Positions 9,479 to 18,834 of a DNA stretch of 64,000 nucleotides are shown piece after piece. Both the position numbers and the translations under genes were made by a program. Numbering within the stretch: position 1 is the stretch's first letter; the number at the start of each line of letters is the position of its first letter. This DNA is from Flavobacteriaceae bacterium (GTDB lineage: Bacteria > Bacteroidota > Bacteroidia > Flavobacteriales > Flavobacteriaceae), in the NCBI GenBank assembly GCA_016744415.1, contig JADGEL010000001.1:124001-188000 (forward strand), written 5' to 3'. The notes under the pieces were generated by a model. It was not told the origin of the DNA. It did not search any database and saw only the letters and a program-made list of their open reading frames with translations.

Positions 9479-11032
9479 ATGCAACAAGAATTTCAAATTC
9501 AGGTTTCACCAAAAATTGCTCAAGATACTGAGCTGTTAAAAGTGTTTGTTGCAAAAAATAAACGACTCAATAAAAGAGATATTTCGCATGTCGAGATTTT
9601 AAAACGATCTATTGATGCACGACAAAAAAATGTAAAAATAAATCTGAAGATCCAAGTTTATTTGAATGAAGATTTTAAAGAGTTACCTGTCCAACTTCCA
9701 GATTATAAAGATGTTACCAACTCACAAGAAGTAATTGTAATTGGTGCAGGGCCTGCAGGATTGTTTGCTGCTTTAAAGCTGATAGAAAAAGGGTTAAAAC
9801 CAATAGTGCTTGAGCGTGGAAAAGATGTAAAAGAACGAAGACGCGACTTGGCAGCCATCACTAAATTTCATTTGGTAGATGAAGATTCTAACTACTGCTT
9901 TGGAGAAGGTGGTGCAGGAACTTATTCTGACGGAAAATTATATACCCGCTCCAAAAAACGTGGTGATGTCAATAAAATTTTAGAATTATTGATAGTTCAT
10001 GGAGCAACAAAAAATATTGGTATTGATGCGCATCCACATATTGGGACAAATAAATTACCAAAGATCATTAAGGCGATTCGTGAAACAATTATTCAATATG
10101 GTGGTGAAGTGTTATTCAATACGCGTGTCACAGATATCCTTATTAAAAATAATGAAGTGAATGGTATTTCAACTCAAAAAGGAACAACCATCAATGCAAA
10201 AAAAATCATTCTAGCAACAGGTCATTCTGCCAGAGATATTTTTGAATTATTGCATAAAAAAGGAATTTTAATTGAGGCAAAACCTTTTGCCTTGGGTGTA
10301 CGAGTAGAACATTCTCAGCAATTAATAGATTCTATTCAATACCATTGCGATGTTAGAGACGAATATTTACCTCCTGCTCCATACAGCATTGTAAAGCAAA
10401 TAAAACATCGTGGCGTGTATTCTTTTTGTATGTGCCCCGGTGGTGTTATTGCACCTTGTGCTACGGCTCCAGGTGAAGTTGTAACCAATGGATGGTCACC
10501 TTCAAAAAGAGATCAGCCAACTTCAAATTCAGGAATTGTTGTTGAATTAAAGTTAGAGGATTTTAAACCTTATAAAAAATTTGGACCATTGGCTGGAGTA
10601 GAATTTCAAAAACAAATAGAGCAAACTGCTTGGAGACTTGGTGGAGAAACTCAGAAAGTACCTGCGCAGCGATTGGTAGATTTTACAGAAAGCAAACTGT
10701 CTACCGATATTCCGAAAACCTCTTATATGCCTGGAACTACAACAACAGAATTGGGTGAGGTTTTACCAAAATTTATTCATCAAACTTTACAAGAAGGATT
10801 TAAGCAATTCGGAAAATCAATGCAAGGTTATTTAACCAATGAAGCGGTAGTGCATGCTCCGGAATCTAGAACTTCATCACCAGTTAGAATACCGAGAGAT
10901 TATAAAACCCTAGAGCATCCTCAAGTAAAGGGGTTATATCCTTGTGGTGAAGGCGCTGGTTATGCGGGTGGGATTATTTCTGCAGCCATTGATGGAGAAA
11001 AATGTGCTGAACAAATTTTTTATAGCCTGTAA
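9479..11032 (+). CDS. FAD-dependent dehydrogenase (COG2509-type)
   Basis: A 517-residue flavoprotein. The dinucleotide-binding motif VIGAGPAGLFAALKLIEKG is at about 88-106. Downstream come GEGGAGTYSDGKL, typical of the COG2509 group, and a C-terminal YPCGEGAGYAGGIISAAIDG that closes the FAD site. The N-terminal 80 residues form the small domain usual in this family. The reaction is not known; members are annotated only as NAD(P)/FAD-dependent oxidoreductases. It may be co-transcribed with the porin. Confidence 0.85.
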   Translation: MQQEFQIQVSPKIAQDTELLKVFVAKNKRLNKRDISHVEILKRSIDARQKNVKINLKIQVYLNEDFKELPVQLPDYKDVTNSQEVIVIGAGPAGLFAALKLIEKGLKPIVLERGKDVKERRRDLAAITKFHLVDEDSNYCFGEGGAGTYSDGKLYTRSKKRGDVNKILELLIVHGATKNIGIDAHPHIGTNKLPKIIKAIRETIIQYGGEVLFNTRVTDILIKNNEVNGISTQKGTTINAKKIILATGHSARDIFELLHKKGILIEAKPFALGVRVEHSQQLIDSIQYHCDVRDEYLPPAPYSIVKQIKHRGVYSFCMCPGGVIAPCATAPGEVVTNGWSPSKRDQPTSNSGIVVELKLEDFKPYKKFGPLAGVEFQKQIEQTAWRLGGETQKVPAQRLVDFTESKLSTDIPKTSYMPGTTTTELGEVLPKFIHQTLQEGFKQFGKSMQGYLTNEAVVHAPESRTSSPVRIPRDYKTLEHPQVKGLYPCGEGAGYAGGIISAAIDGEKCAEQIFYSL

Positions 11033-11119
11033 AAAAATCTTTTTATCTAACTTTCGTTTAAATAAAAAGACCCCTACTAACCAAAATTCTTCCTAAGGAT
11101 TTTTTTATGCAATTAATGA

Positions 11120-11153
11120 GGCGCAAACAACTAACACCAATAAGTTGTGCGCC
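11120..11153. terminator. Imperfect hairpin after the FAD dehydrogenase gene
   Basis: GGCGCA(AA)CAACT faces AGTTGTGCGCC, a GC-rich stem interrupted by a two-base bulge, in the gap between two convergent genes. There is no strong U tract on either strand, so its role as terminator is inferred from position. Confidence 0.4.
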
Positions 11154-11167
11154 CCAATCTTACTAAT

Positions 11168-11371
11168 TTATTCTTTGGAGCAAGTATTAATTCCAAAAAG
11201 GATATAAAATGGACAAAAGCTAATAAAACTTGTTAATACAAATACCGTTGCCAATACTACAAGTATAATTCCTAAAGTACCCGGAATCATGTCCATAAAA
11301 TAAAGCGCTGCAAAAACTATTGCAATAATAATTCTGATAATTTTATCTACACTTCCCATGTTTTTTTTCAT
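11168..11371 (-). CDS. DUF2892 (YgaP-type transmembrane) protein
   Basis: A 67-residue membrane protein with the start MKKNMGSVDKIIRIIIA and two hydrophobic helices (about 10-28 and 32-52). The N-terminal G-x-x-D-x-x-I-R pattern and the paired helices are typical of DUF2892 inner membrane proteins related to the YgaP membrane domain. No rhodanese domain is attached. Function is unknown. Confidence 0.8.
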   Translation of the reverse strand: MKKNMGSVDKIIRIIIAIVFAALYFMDMIPGTLGIILVVLATVFVLTSFISFCPFYILFGINTCSKE

Positions 11372-11510
11372 AATAAAAACGCTTAATAATTTAAAATATA
11401 ATTAAATATTTAAGGGGGCGGTTAAAGCAACTACATTTAAACCCTTAATTGGTTCAAAAATATTGAAGATATTATTGTTGTGCAGTAACCAGAGTCACCA
11501 ATGAATAAAA

Positions 11511-11541
11511 AAGTAGCCTTCATTTTAATTAAAAGCTACTT
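11511..11541 (-). terminator. Terminator of the surface-protein operon
   Basis: AAGTAGC pairs with GCTACTT across a 17-base loop; on the minus strand the hairpin is followed by a T-rich run. It lies 57 bases after the stop codon of the last gene of the minus-strand block. Confidence 0.6.
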
Positions 11542-11597
11542 ATAAAATTGAATTCAAACTATTTTATAATTAATTTTTCGGATTATCTATCATATAG

Positions 11598-12461
11598 CTA
11601 TTCATTTCTCATTCGCAACATTTTTTGCATCATGTTATAAGTTTCTTTTAATTCTTCTTCACTCATATTTCTCATTTCTTCATCATTTTCGGCAGCAAGT
11701 TTTTTCCATTCTTCGTAGGACATTTCTTTTAGCACCTCTATATTTTCATCCATATCCTCAATTTCTGAATCAAATTCTTCATTAGTCATAAAACTCTCTT
11801 GTTTGATAATTGGAAAATCTGGAAGTTTAAAATAAGCTTCGGAAACACGTGTGTCAAATTTAGCTGAAGTCGCTGTTTTTATGGTAGTAATTCCCATAAT
11901 ACTCATTTCACTTTTTAGAGATACCCCTTTGTAAATCCATTGTTTAACCCCCATTATTTCATAAATTTCACAGGGGTACCCTAAAAAGTTTTCTTTCCCA
12001 ATTATTTTACCTCCAACACCTTCAGCCATCTTTTTACCGATATCGCCAGCATCACTTTGTGGATGAAATGCATTGACCATATCCATAGCTATATCTCTAC
12101 CTGCATAAATTTCTTTTTTATCAAAATCTACATGATAGCTTTCTCCATTATCTAGTTTTGCAATTTTGTGAACCTTTTCAGTTTCAGTTTTTGCCTGCCC
12201 AAATATTTTCATTTTAGTGGTAGTTGTAGATTCTTCTTCAACTAACTCTATAGCCCCCCAATCTTTAAAATATAATTTCTCTGTTCCGGAGCCAGAAATG
12301 GTACTTCCCATTACTTTACCATTTATAGTAATTTCATAAATTATAATTCCAGATTCGACTTTATATCTTTTAATTTGTTGTTGATCTTCATTATTAGCTT
12401 CACTTCCTTTACAGCTAGTTATAGCAATAAGAAGAGCTATTAAAACACTTGATTTTTTCAT
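11598..12461 (-). CDS. Putative lipoprotein of unknown function
   Basis: A 287-residue protein with a lipoprotein signal (hydrophobic h-region, then ITSCKGS, the lipobox Cys at about residue 17). The mature region has an N-terminal beta-rich part with YEITINGKVMGS and a conserved-looking block around YPCEIYEIMGVKQWIYKGV, then a highly acidic, methionine-rich C-terminal helix region. The layout (a measured protein with a C-terminal linker) resembles the GLPGLI-like secreted proteins, but I cannot confirm the family. Its ATG overlaps the stop of the upstream T9SS-sorted gene by four bases, so they are translationally coupled. Confidence 0.6.
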   Translation of the reverse strand: MKKSSVLIALLIAITSCKGSEANNEDQQQIKRYKVESGIIIYEITINGKVMGSTISGSGTEKLYFKDWGAIELVEEESTTTTKMKIFGQAKTETEKVHKIAKLDNGESYHVDFDKKEIYAGRDIAMDMVNAFHPQSDAGDIGKKMAEGVGGKIIGKENFLGYPCEIYEIMGVKQWIYKGVSLKSEMSIMGITTIKTATSAKFDTRVSEAYFKLPDFPIIKQESFMTNEEFDSEIEDMDENIEVLKEMSYEEWKKLAAENDEEMRNMSEEELKETYNMMQKMLRMRNE

Positions 12462-12937
12462 GATTTTATAAGTTTAAATGTTTTATATAATTGTTTTTCG
12501 GAGTTCTTAATCAATATGATATAAACTCCGGTTGCATAATTTTCAAAACTTACTTGCTCTTTATCTTTATTAGTTTTTATGGTTTTTAATTCTTCTCCCA
12601 AATTGTTAAATATGGAAATAGTATACGTATCAAATTCTCCAAAATTTATATTTACAAAATCTATTGTTGGGTTTGGATAAATTTGTATATTTTCTAATAA
12701 AGAATAGTTAATAACTCCAAGTGTATTAAGTATTTTGGAGCTAATAAATCCTTCTGAAATATGAATGTTTCCAGATGAAATTTCATTTACAGCAACTTCT
12801 CCTATGGAGTAAATCATAGACACTGTTCCGTTGCTACTAGAAGTACCTCCACTACTAATACTGCTTTGCTCAATAGCTATTTGGCTAAAGCCAATTACCG
12901 ATATAAAGAATGCTATTATTGTGAATGCTTTATTCAT
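12458..12937 (-). CDS. Small protein with type IX secretion (T9SS type A) sorting domain
   Basis: A 159-residue secreted protein. Signal peptide at 1-18 (ends FSQ). A short, Ser/Gly-rich N-terminal region contains GEVAVNEISSG. The C-terminal 80 residues form a T9SS sorting domain: IYPNPTIDFVNI, then LGEELKTI, then the GVYIILIK pattern close to the end. This domain directs cargo through the Bacteroidetes type IX system to the cell surface. There is little passenger beyond it. It sits three bases after the repeat-rich protein gene and overlaps the next gene, so co-expression is likely. Confidence 0.85.
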   Translation of the reverse strand: MNKAFTIIAFFISVIGFSQIAIEQSSISSGGTSSSNGTVSMIYSIGEVAVNEISSGNIHISEGFISSKILNTLGVINYSLLENIQIYPNPTIDFVNINFGEFDTYTISIFNNLGEELKTIKTNKDKEQVSFENYATGVYIILIKNSEKQLYKTFKLIKS

Positions 12938-12940
12938 AAT

Positions 12941-14776
12941 TTATCTTTTAAAAACTATAAAATCAAACCCTCTATCTTCTGCTACACCTGTAATATTGTA
13001 TGTTTGGACATGAAAACTATCCGCAAATTTTTGAACAGTAATAAATCCTATAAAACCATAACGCATTGTTGCAGTTACTGTATAGACGTTTAAACCAGTA
13101 GAAGAAATTCTGTAATGCCCCGTACCTATTTGGGTAGATGTAAATCCGTCTGAAGATGATGTTACAAAAGTAACTCCATCAAGTGCTACAGATCCAAACA
13201 AATATGCTTTCATATCTGCATCACCTGAGTTTACTGCAGTTATTTTACCTAAAACATTACCTGCAAGATTACCAGTTACATCTCCAGTTACATTGCCTAT
13301 AACATCACCTGTAATATTGCCTGTAACATTTAGTGTTCCATTTATAGTTACTTCATCGGTACTAAAATCTCCTCCAATAAGTGGTGTGGCACTATCCGAA
13401 TTTTCTATATAGAGTTTGTTATCTCCTGTTTCATTATAACCTGAACTATTACCTAGAAAAACATTTCCTGTTCCTGTTGCGTTATAACCTGCTCGATATC
13501 CAATTACGGTATTACTAGAACCTGTAATGTTGTTTTGAAGTGAATTATATCCATATGCAGTATTAGAACCACCAATAGTATTATTTTGGAGTGATCGATC
13601 TCCATAGGCAACATTAAAACTACCTGTAGTATTATCACGAAGTGACCGATTTCCATTTGCAACATTCTCACCACCCGTAGTGTTTCTATAAAGTGCATAA
13701 ACTCCATTTGCAACATTATTATAGCCCGTAGTATTAGTATGTAGTGCCTCATATCCAATTCCTGTATTATCATTACCTGTACCGTCATCATCAACACCTG
13801 CTCCATACCCTATAAATGTAGAATAGCCACCTGTTTTGGCATCTGTAAGGTCGTTTAATCTTGTTACTCCTGTAGCTGATGTTTGCCATGAGGCTTTTCC
13901 GTTAGCATCAGAGGTTAAAACTTTATCAACACCTTCGGTGCCATCAATAATTGCTAAAAAACCATTTATTGTAACTTCGTCTGTACTAAAATCTCCTCCA
14001 ATTAATGGGGTTGCTGAGTTTGAGTTTTCAATGTATAGTTTGTCACTTCCTGTTTCATTTAAACCAGATTGAAATCCTAAAAAAACATTTCCATCTCCTG
14101 TACTGCTTTGTCCAGATTGATATCCTAAAACTGTGTTTTTACTTCCTGTAATATTACTTGCAAGAGAACTTTCGCCAATTGCAGTATTAAAGTCTCCTGT
14201 TTCATGAAATACTAAGGAGCTTGTTCCTAAAGAGCTATTTCCATAACCTGTTTGATTATAACGCATAGCAAAATGACCAACTGCTGTATTGCTTAAATTA
14301 AAATCTGTTTCTGAACTTCCAGATTCTTTACCTAAATATAAAGATAATATATCACTATTTACATCTGCTAACTGACCTAATCTTCTAGCTCCATTACCAT
14401 TTTCGGCATATATAGCATACGGAACGGTTTTAAATTCTGTAGTTCCAAAATCTACATAACCACTCCCAGTATCTATTTCAACTTTTAAATAATGCGAAGC
14501 TGGCCAATCCCAATGTATGCTATTGTACAAACCACTTACAGCTGTACCTTCTCCAATGTTTAAAATAATAAGACCATTAGCATCTGTTGTCGTGCTTTGA
14601 GTTTCTTGATATTCTAGCGTAATACCATCATATAATATGCTAAATTGTACCTGAACTGCTTGGTTTTGCAATACAGCTCCGTTGTCAGAAATAATTGCTT
14701 TGTAATTTATTCCTTGTTGTGCGTATGTTGCTACTATTGTAAAAAATATAGCAACTAGTAGTAGTATTTTTTTCAT
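12941..14776 (-). CDS. Repeat-rich secreted, adhesin-like protein
   Basis: A 611-residue protein with signal peptide (1-19, ending ATYAQ). An N-terminal domain of about 120 residues is followed by two long arrays of short repeats with the recurrent pattern N-T-A-x-G-x-x-[SA]-L-x-x-N-T-T-G, reminiscent of YadA-like head repeats and tail-fibre-like proteins common in Flavobacteriia. A block ending with LYIENS-x-SATPLIGGDFSTDEVTING occurs twice (about 245-275 and 455-485). A run of NVTGDVTGN-like repeats follows at about 485-515, then a small C-terminal domain. Function unknown; surface filament or adhesin is an inference. No T9SS tail on this protein itself. Confidence 0.65.
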   Translation of the reverse strand: MKKILLLVAIFFTIVATYAQQGINYKAIISDNGAVLQNQAVQVQFSILYDGITLEYQETQSTTTDANGLIILNIGEGTAVSGLYNSIHWDWPASHYLKVEIDTGSGYVDFGTTEFKTVPYAIYAENGNGARRLGQLADVNSDILSLYLGKESGSSETDFNLSNTAVGHFAMRYNQTGYGNSSLGTSSLVFHETGDFNTAIGESSLASNITGSKNTVLGYQSGQSSTGDGNVFLGFQSGLNETGSDKLYIENSNSATPLIGGDFSTDEVTINGFLAIIDGTEGVDKVLTSDANGKASWQTSATGVTRLNDLTDAKTGGYSTFIGYGAGVDDDGTGNDNTGIGYEALHTNTTGYNNVANGVYALYRNTTGGENVANGNRSLRDNTTGSFNVAYGDRSLQNNTIGGSNTAYGYNSLQNNITGSSNTVIGYRAGYNATGTGNVFLGNSSGYNETGDNKLYIENSDSATPLIGGDFSTDEVTINGTLNVTGNITGDVIGNVTGDVTGNLAGNVLGKITAVNSGDADMKAYLFGSVALDGVTFVTSSSDGFTSTQIGTGHYRISSTGLNVYTVTATMRYGFIGFITVQKFADSFHVQTYNITGVAEDRGFDFIVFKR

Positions 14777-14777
14777 T

Positions 14778-15311
14778 TTATAAAGGGTTTGCTGTTAATT
14801 TAAAATATATTGTTACTGTTATTTCTGCTGCTGCAGGTGATAAGCTTTGGTAATCTCCTTTTAGTTTAAATGTAACTTCTTTGTTACTTAACAATGTTGT
14901 TGAAATTGTTTCTAAAATAGACGCATCGGTTATTTCATATTCAACACCTGTTTCGTTATATAAATTATATTCCTTTGGAATAACAATAGCGTTTTCATCC
15001 ATATAAAAACCAACATTCATATCTACATAATGATCTCCTGTAAACGATGTTATTTCATAAGTGATTTTTGTGATTTTAATCTTTTCTAATTGGTTTAAGT
15101 ATTCTGAAATAGTTGTATCATCAGCTAAATTAATAGTCATTGATTCTTCAATAGCTTCTTCAGATTCCGCATTAAAATTTAGATTATAATTTTCTGTTAA
15201 GGATGATTCAACTGTAATATCTGCAAACGATTTAAGATCATCTTCATCACATGAAGTGAATATAAAACTACATACTATTAATACTGTTAAAAATTTGATT
15301 CTGTTTTTCAT
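14778..15311 (-). CDS. Putative lipoprotein, 177 residues
   Basis: A hydrophobic signal (about 5-19) leads to FTSCDEDD, a lipobox with the Cys near residue 20 and acidic residues after it, a common Bacteroidetes surface-lipoprotein export signal. The body is beta-rich, with no known motif. It starts one base after the stop of the following gene's neighbour and belongs to the same minus-strand run. Unknown function. Confidence 0.6.
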   Translation of the reverse strand: MKNRIKFLTVLIVCSFIFTSCDEDDLKSFADITVESSLTENYNLNFNAESEEAIEESMTINLADDTTISEYLNQLEKIKITKITYEITSFTGDHYVDMNVGFYMDENAIVIPKEYNLYNETGVEYEITDASILETISTTLLSNKEVTFKLKGDYQSLSPAAAEITVTIYFKLTANPL

Positions 15312-15332
15312 GATTTTATTATTTAGTTTTTA

Positions 15333-16418
15333 TTAATTCGTTTTTACAAGAAATAGACTGATATTATTTTGAGGGATAAGCATTGATTCCTCACCCTTTT
15401 CCCATATAAAATCTGTGTTTGATGTCAGTTCTTTTTCAAAGGAAGCATCCGTAATATTTAATTTAGAATTACTTTTTATTTTGAAAATTTCTCGATTTGT
15501 CTCTAAGCCATAATTTGTATTATACAGTTTGAAACGAATGATTAAGTTTTCTTCTTCGTCTATTTTTAGTACCTGAAGTTTTCCAACAAACAAATTGGTT
15601 GTTACAAATAATAGAATGTCATCTTCTTTAATCTGTATTCCTTTTTTGTGATGAGCTTGTTTTAAATCTTTTGCATTTACATCTATCATCCCAATGATTG
15701 TTGAACCATCTAACTCTTGATATTTAAGCTGATTTAGATACCATTTTGGTCTGAAAATAATTGGGTCAATTTTAGTGTCAATATCTATAGCAACAGCAAC
15801 TTTAGCTGTTTCAATCGTATTTCTAGGGCCTTTAAAACCACTGGTAGAAAAGCGTTCGTCTTTTAAAACCAACCCTTTCCAAGCATGTATATCATGATAA
15901 TTATCTATTCTATAATACGTAGCTTCTTTTTCTAACAAAATGTTAGTTCCTGATTTTTCAGAACCCATATAAAGGGTTTCAATCCAAGAACCTTTAATTT
16001 GATAGTATTGAAAATTTTCTTTACATTTTAATCTCAAGTGGAAGGGATTATCATAAACTTGATTTGTTTTGAAATTGATAAAAAAATGCTTTTCTCCTAT
16101 CCAAAGGTTTTCTGAAATTTTAATCGGACTCTCGAGTAGCTCTCCTCCAAATTTGGATATTTGGAAGGTTTCTTCAAAAGCAATATCCCCAAAATCATCC
16201 CAATAATAAATTGCTTTCTCTGAAACATAGGGTATTTGCTCACTAAAACCAGATTCTACACCATTTACAAATTTGTAAACTGAATGAGTTGAATATTTTA
16301 GTTTCTCATATTCAATTTTTCCAGACTTTACTTGATAGGGTTTAAAATCTTGTCCTTGTAATAGATTACTATTAACAATTATCAGGAGTACTACAATTTT
16401 TTTTATAGCATTATTCAT
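15333..16418 (-). CDS. Secreted hypothetical protein, 361 residues
   Basis: A signal peptide at 1-22 (ends LLQGQ). The mature chain contains repeated aromatic-rich beta strands, for instance YYWDDFGDIAFEETF and WIGEKHFFINF, the same kind of pattern as in the 287-residue lipoprotein of this block (KDWGAIELVEEE). The two may therefore be distant relatives. No catalytic motif was recognised. Member of the minus-strand surface operon. Confidence 0.55.
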   Translation of the reverse strand: MNNAIKKIVVLLIIVNSNLLQGQDFKPYQVKSGKIEYEKLKYSTHSVYKFVNGVESGFSEQIPYVSEKAIYYWDDFGDIAFEETFQISKFGGELLESPIKISENLWIGEKHFFINFKTNQVYDNPFHLRLKCKENFQYYQIKGSWIETLYMGSEKSGTNILLEKEATYYRIDNYHDIHAWKGLVLKDERFSTSGFKGPRNTIETAKVAVAIDIDTKIDPIIFRPKWYLNQLKYQELDGSTIIGMIDVNAKDLKQAHHKKGIQIKEDDILLFVTTNLFVGKLQVLKIDEEENLIIRFKLYNTNYGLETNREIFKIKSNSKLNITDASFEKELTSNTDFIWEKGEESMLIPQNNISLFLVKTN

Positions 16419-16436
16419 TATAGTAATTTTTATAAG

Positions 16437-17393
16437 CTATTTAATTCCTCTTATTTCATATATATTATTGTGCCCAAATGGAGGTTCTTGATCTTGTACT
16501 ATTATTATTTTAGCAAATACACCTGGCTTATCATTTATCATCCAATACTTTACTTTTTTATCAAAATCACCAATCCCTTCAACTACGGTACACTCAAAAT
16601 TTCCTAATACAGTTGTTATCATTTCTGTACCAACAACCTTAAAGTGATCTAATTTTTCTTTTGGAAAGAAATATAAATATTCTTGATTATCTTCTGAATC
16701 ATTTATTGAAATTGGGTTTTCACCCATCTCGATATAATCATTTTGAAAAAATGAATATTCACGAACGTCAATAGTTTGTTCTTGATCATTATATATTATT
16801 CTTGAACTCACTAAAAAGCTGTCTGGCTCTTCATCATCACTAAAATTTGAAGCTGTATAAATAATATCTTTGTAATCTTTTAAAAAGGTTAAGACCTCTT
16901 TTATTTTCCAAGGTAATTTTGTAGTTTCCTCTTCATAATAAAATTCACCTTCCTCATTTAAAAGATCATCATAGGTAAAATCAAGTGTTGGTTTTATAGT
17001 AGTTACATGTTCAATTTTTGGAGGTAAATCAAGTTTTGCTATTTTGGCGAATTTTAAAATTGCTCCTTCTTTTTTATAGACTAAATTTTTTTTATCTACT
17101 TTAATAACTGCTGCTGCTCCATTAAAATCTTTATCTAAATCACTTGTCATTACAATTGTCTTTTGTTTTTTATTGTATTTCCAAGTTCCAACCTCTATAG
17201 GATTAGAGGTTGGGCTTCTGGCTGCATTAAGAACTCCATTTTCTGAGAAAATAAAAACGGTTTTAAAGTCATCCATTGTTTTACCATCTTGAACTACTGT
17301 TTCTAATTGCCAGTTTCCAATTATTTTTTTTTCTTGTGCTTTTACTGTAAATGCAACAAATAATATTGCTGATATTATTACTATTCTCTTCAT
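16437..17393 (-). CDS. Secreted lipocalin-like protein
   Basis: A 318-residue protein with a signal peptide at 1-19 (ends VKAQ). Residues about 24-115 start IIGNWQLETVVQDGK and continue with FSENGVLNA and GTWKYNKKQKTIVM, the layout of a lipocalin-like domain that may bind a small hydrophobic ligand. The C-terminal 190 residues have no recognised family but include strand-rich segments such as YWMINDKPGVFAKIIIV. It lies between the OmpA-like and the 361-residue genes. Confidence 0.55.
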   Translation of the reverse strand: MKRIVIISAILFVAFTVKAQEKKIIGNWQLETVVQDGKTMDDFKTVFIFSENGVLNAARSPTSNPIEVGTWKYNKKQKTIVMTSDLDKDFNGAAAVIKVDKKNLVYKKEGAILKFAKIAKLDLPPKIEHVTTIKPTLDFTYDDLLNEEGEFYYEEETTKLPWKIKEVLTFLKDYKDIIYTASNFSDDEEPDSFLVSSRIIYNDQEQTIDVREYSFFQNDYIEMGENPISINDSEDNQEYLYFFPKEKLDHFKVVGTEMITTVLGNFECTVVEGIGDFDKKVKYWMINDKPGVFAKIIIVQDQEPPFGHNNIYEIRGIK

Positions 17394-17435
17394 AACTATT
17401 GTTTTTTTTACTTTAATTTATTTTTACTAAAGGTT

Positions 17436-18695
17436 TTAAAACTTAACAAATTCTACTCTACGATTATTTGCTTTTCCTTCAGCAGTTGAATTATTATCTA
17501 ATGGTTTACCTTCTCCAAAGCCAGTAGATTTTAATCTTGACGCATCAATACCTAATTCAATAAGTTTGTTCATTACTACTTTTCCACGAGCTTTAGACAA
17601 GGTCATATTGGTTTCGGTATTGCCATCACTATCGGTATGTCCTTCTACACTAAAGTTGATGTCAGTATTTTTTATCATAAGCTTATAAATTTTATTAATT
17701 GGACCCATGCTTTCTGGTTTAAGTGTAGCTTTATTTATATCGAATTTTATTCCGCTTACAATTATTTTCCCTTCAGAAAGTACACGGTCATAATATTTTA
17801 CACCTCCTTTGGCAATACGGAAATTTTTAAGGTACATTTTATCATTTATCCCACTAAATGTAAGTCCTGTAGGATTTTTTTCTAAATGTGGTATATTGAT
17901 TAATCGTGTATCGTTCATATACACCTTAAATTTTCCTTTGGTATATGCAATAGAAATATGTCTCCATTGGCCAATAGGCTCTTCAGACCAACCATTGGTT
18001 TCTGTACCAGGATATCTTTTATCTGTATTAATAAACTCTAGACCGTTAGGATAAACCACCAAACGCTCATTAAAATCAGAGCTCCTTTGCTGATTCTTTG
18101 TATCCTTAAAAGAAATGAAATATCTATTGGCTGTACTCTGCCTTTTCTCAAACCAAACATCAAATTCTATGGTAAAAATTTCAGGTAAATAATCTTCACT
18201 AGCATTTTTTAAATAAGGGATTATTTTCCCTCCATCAATAAACATTATAACAAGCTCTCCATCTACTTCGGCAATTTCTGCACTTCCGCCAACTAAATCC
18301 CATCGGCTTGGAAATTCTCCATTTTCTTCATCATCACTTGGTATGTCTTCAAAAATAACCGTGTCTCCAGGAATAAAATCAAATTTATTCCATACTACTG
18401 TAGGTTGATTATTTTCTTCTAAAGCTACCTTATTATTAATGTTTTTTTGGGAGGAACTATCTTGATTAACAGCAGTGGAATCCTTTTCTTTTTCAGAAGA
18501 TTTCTTGTTCTTTCCATCAATCTCATCTTCTACTCCATCAAAGACTTTATCTATTCTTTTCTCAGTTCTAACTTCAGCTTCTTTTTCTATTTTTTTATTA
18601 GTTTTTTCTACTAGTTTTTTAAAAAATTGCGCATTACTATTTTGAGAAAATGCAAAAAAGAGTATTAATATTAAAAATTTTACTAAAGATTTCAT
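17436..18695 (-). CDS. OmpA-family protein with LamG-like domain
   Basis: A 419-residue envelope protein. Signal peptide 1-22 (ends SNAQ). A charged, coiled-coil-prone segment (about 25-85) is followed by a concanavalin/LamG-like region (about 105-295: FTIEFDVWFEKR, GQWRHISIAYTKGKFKVYMND). The C-terminal OmpA domain (about 305-419) contains FSVEGHTDSDGN and the RRVEF end, which binds peptidoglycan. It would anchor a carbohydrate- or surface-binding domain to the cell wall. It is the first gene of the seven-gene minus-strand block and is preceded by a -7 box and inverted repeats. Confidence 0.85.
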   Translation of the reverse strand: MKSLVKFLILILFFAFSQNSNAQFFKKLVEKTNKKIEKEAEVRTEKRIDKVFDGVEDEIDGKNKKSSEKEKDSTAVNQDSSSQKNINNKVALEENNQPTVVWNKFDFIPGDTVIFEDIPSDDEENGEFPSRWDLVGGSAEIAEVDGELVIMFIDGGKIIPYLKNASEDYLPEIFTIEFDVWFEKRQSTANRYFISFKDTKNQQRSSDFNERLVVYPNGLEFINTDKRYPGTETNGWSEEPIGQWRHISIAYTKGKFKVYMNDTRLINIPHLEKNPTGLTFSGINDKMYLKNFRIAKGGVKYYDRVLSEGKIIVSGIKFDINKATLKPESMGPINKIYKLMIKNTDINFSVEGHTDSDGNTETNMTLSKARGKVVMNKLIELGIDASRLKSTGFGEGKPLDNNSTAEGKANNRRVEFVKF

Positions 18696-18730
18696 TGTGC
18701 TATTTGTTAATTATTAATAGCACAAATTTA
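18695..18730 (-). promoter_or_regulatory. Promoter and inverted-repeat operator of the surface operon
   Basis: TAAATTTG on the minus strand (18723-18730) is an exact TAnnTTTG. A 10-bp perfect inverted repeat, TTGTGCTATT (18695-18704) and AATAGCACAA (18716-18725), separated by 11 bp, overlaps both the -7 box and the start codon. A DNA-binding protein sitting there would block transcription initiation. Confidence 0.5.
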
Positions 18731-18774
18731 ATATGGAGAATGAAATTTTATTTCATCAAAAAGTATGAAATGTT

Positions 18775-18792
18775 TTCACCCTAAAGGGTGAA
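18775..18792. terminator. Short hairpin after the TPR-LuxR gene
   Basis: TTCACCC TAAA GGGTGAA is a perfect 7-bp stem with a four-base loop, 43 bases after the stop codon at 18835. On the minus strand it is followed by AAAACATTT, so it lacks a U tract. It could be a terminator or a regulatory site of the surface operon. Confidence 0.4.
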
Positions 18793-18834
18793 TTTTAATG
18801 AATATTTGTTGATAATGAAAGTGTTGCTGTTTTG

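Noticed and set aside
13504-13806. 100-residue ORF inside the adhesin-like gene
   Set aside because: Its repetitive sequence is produced by reading the repeats of the real gene in another frame.
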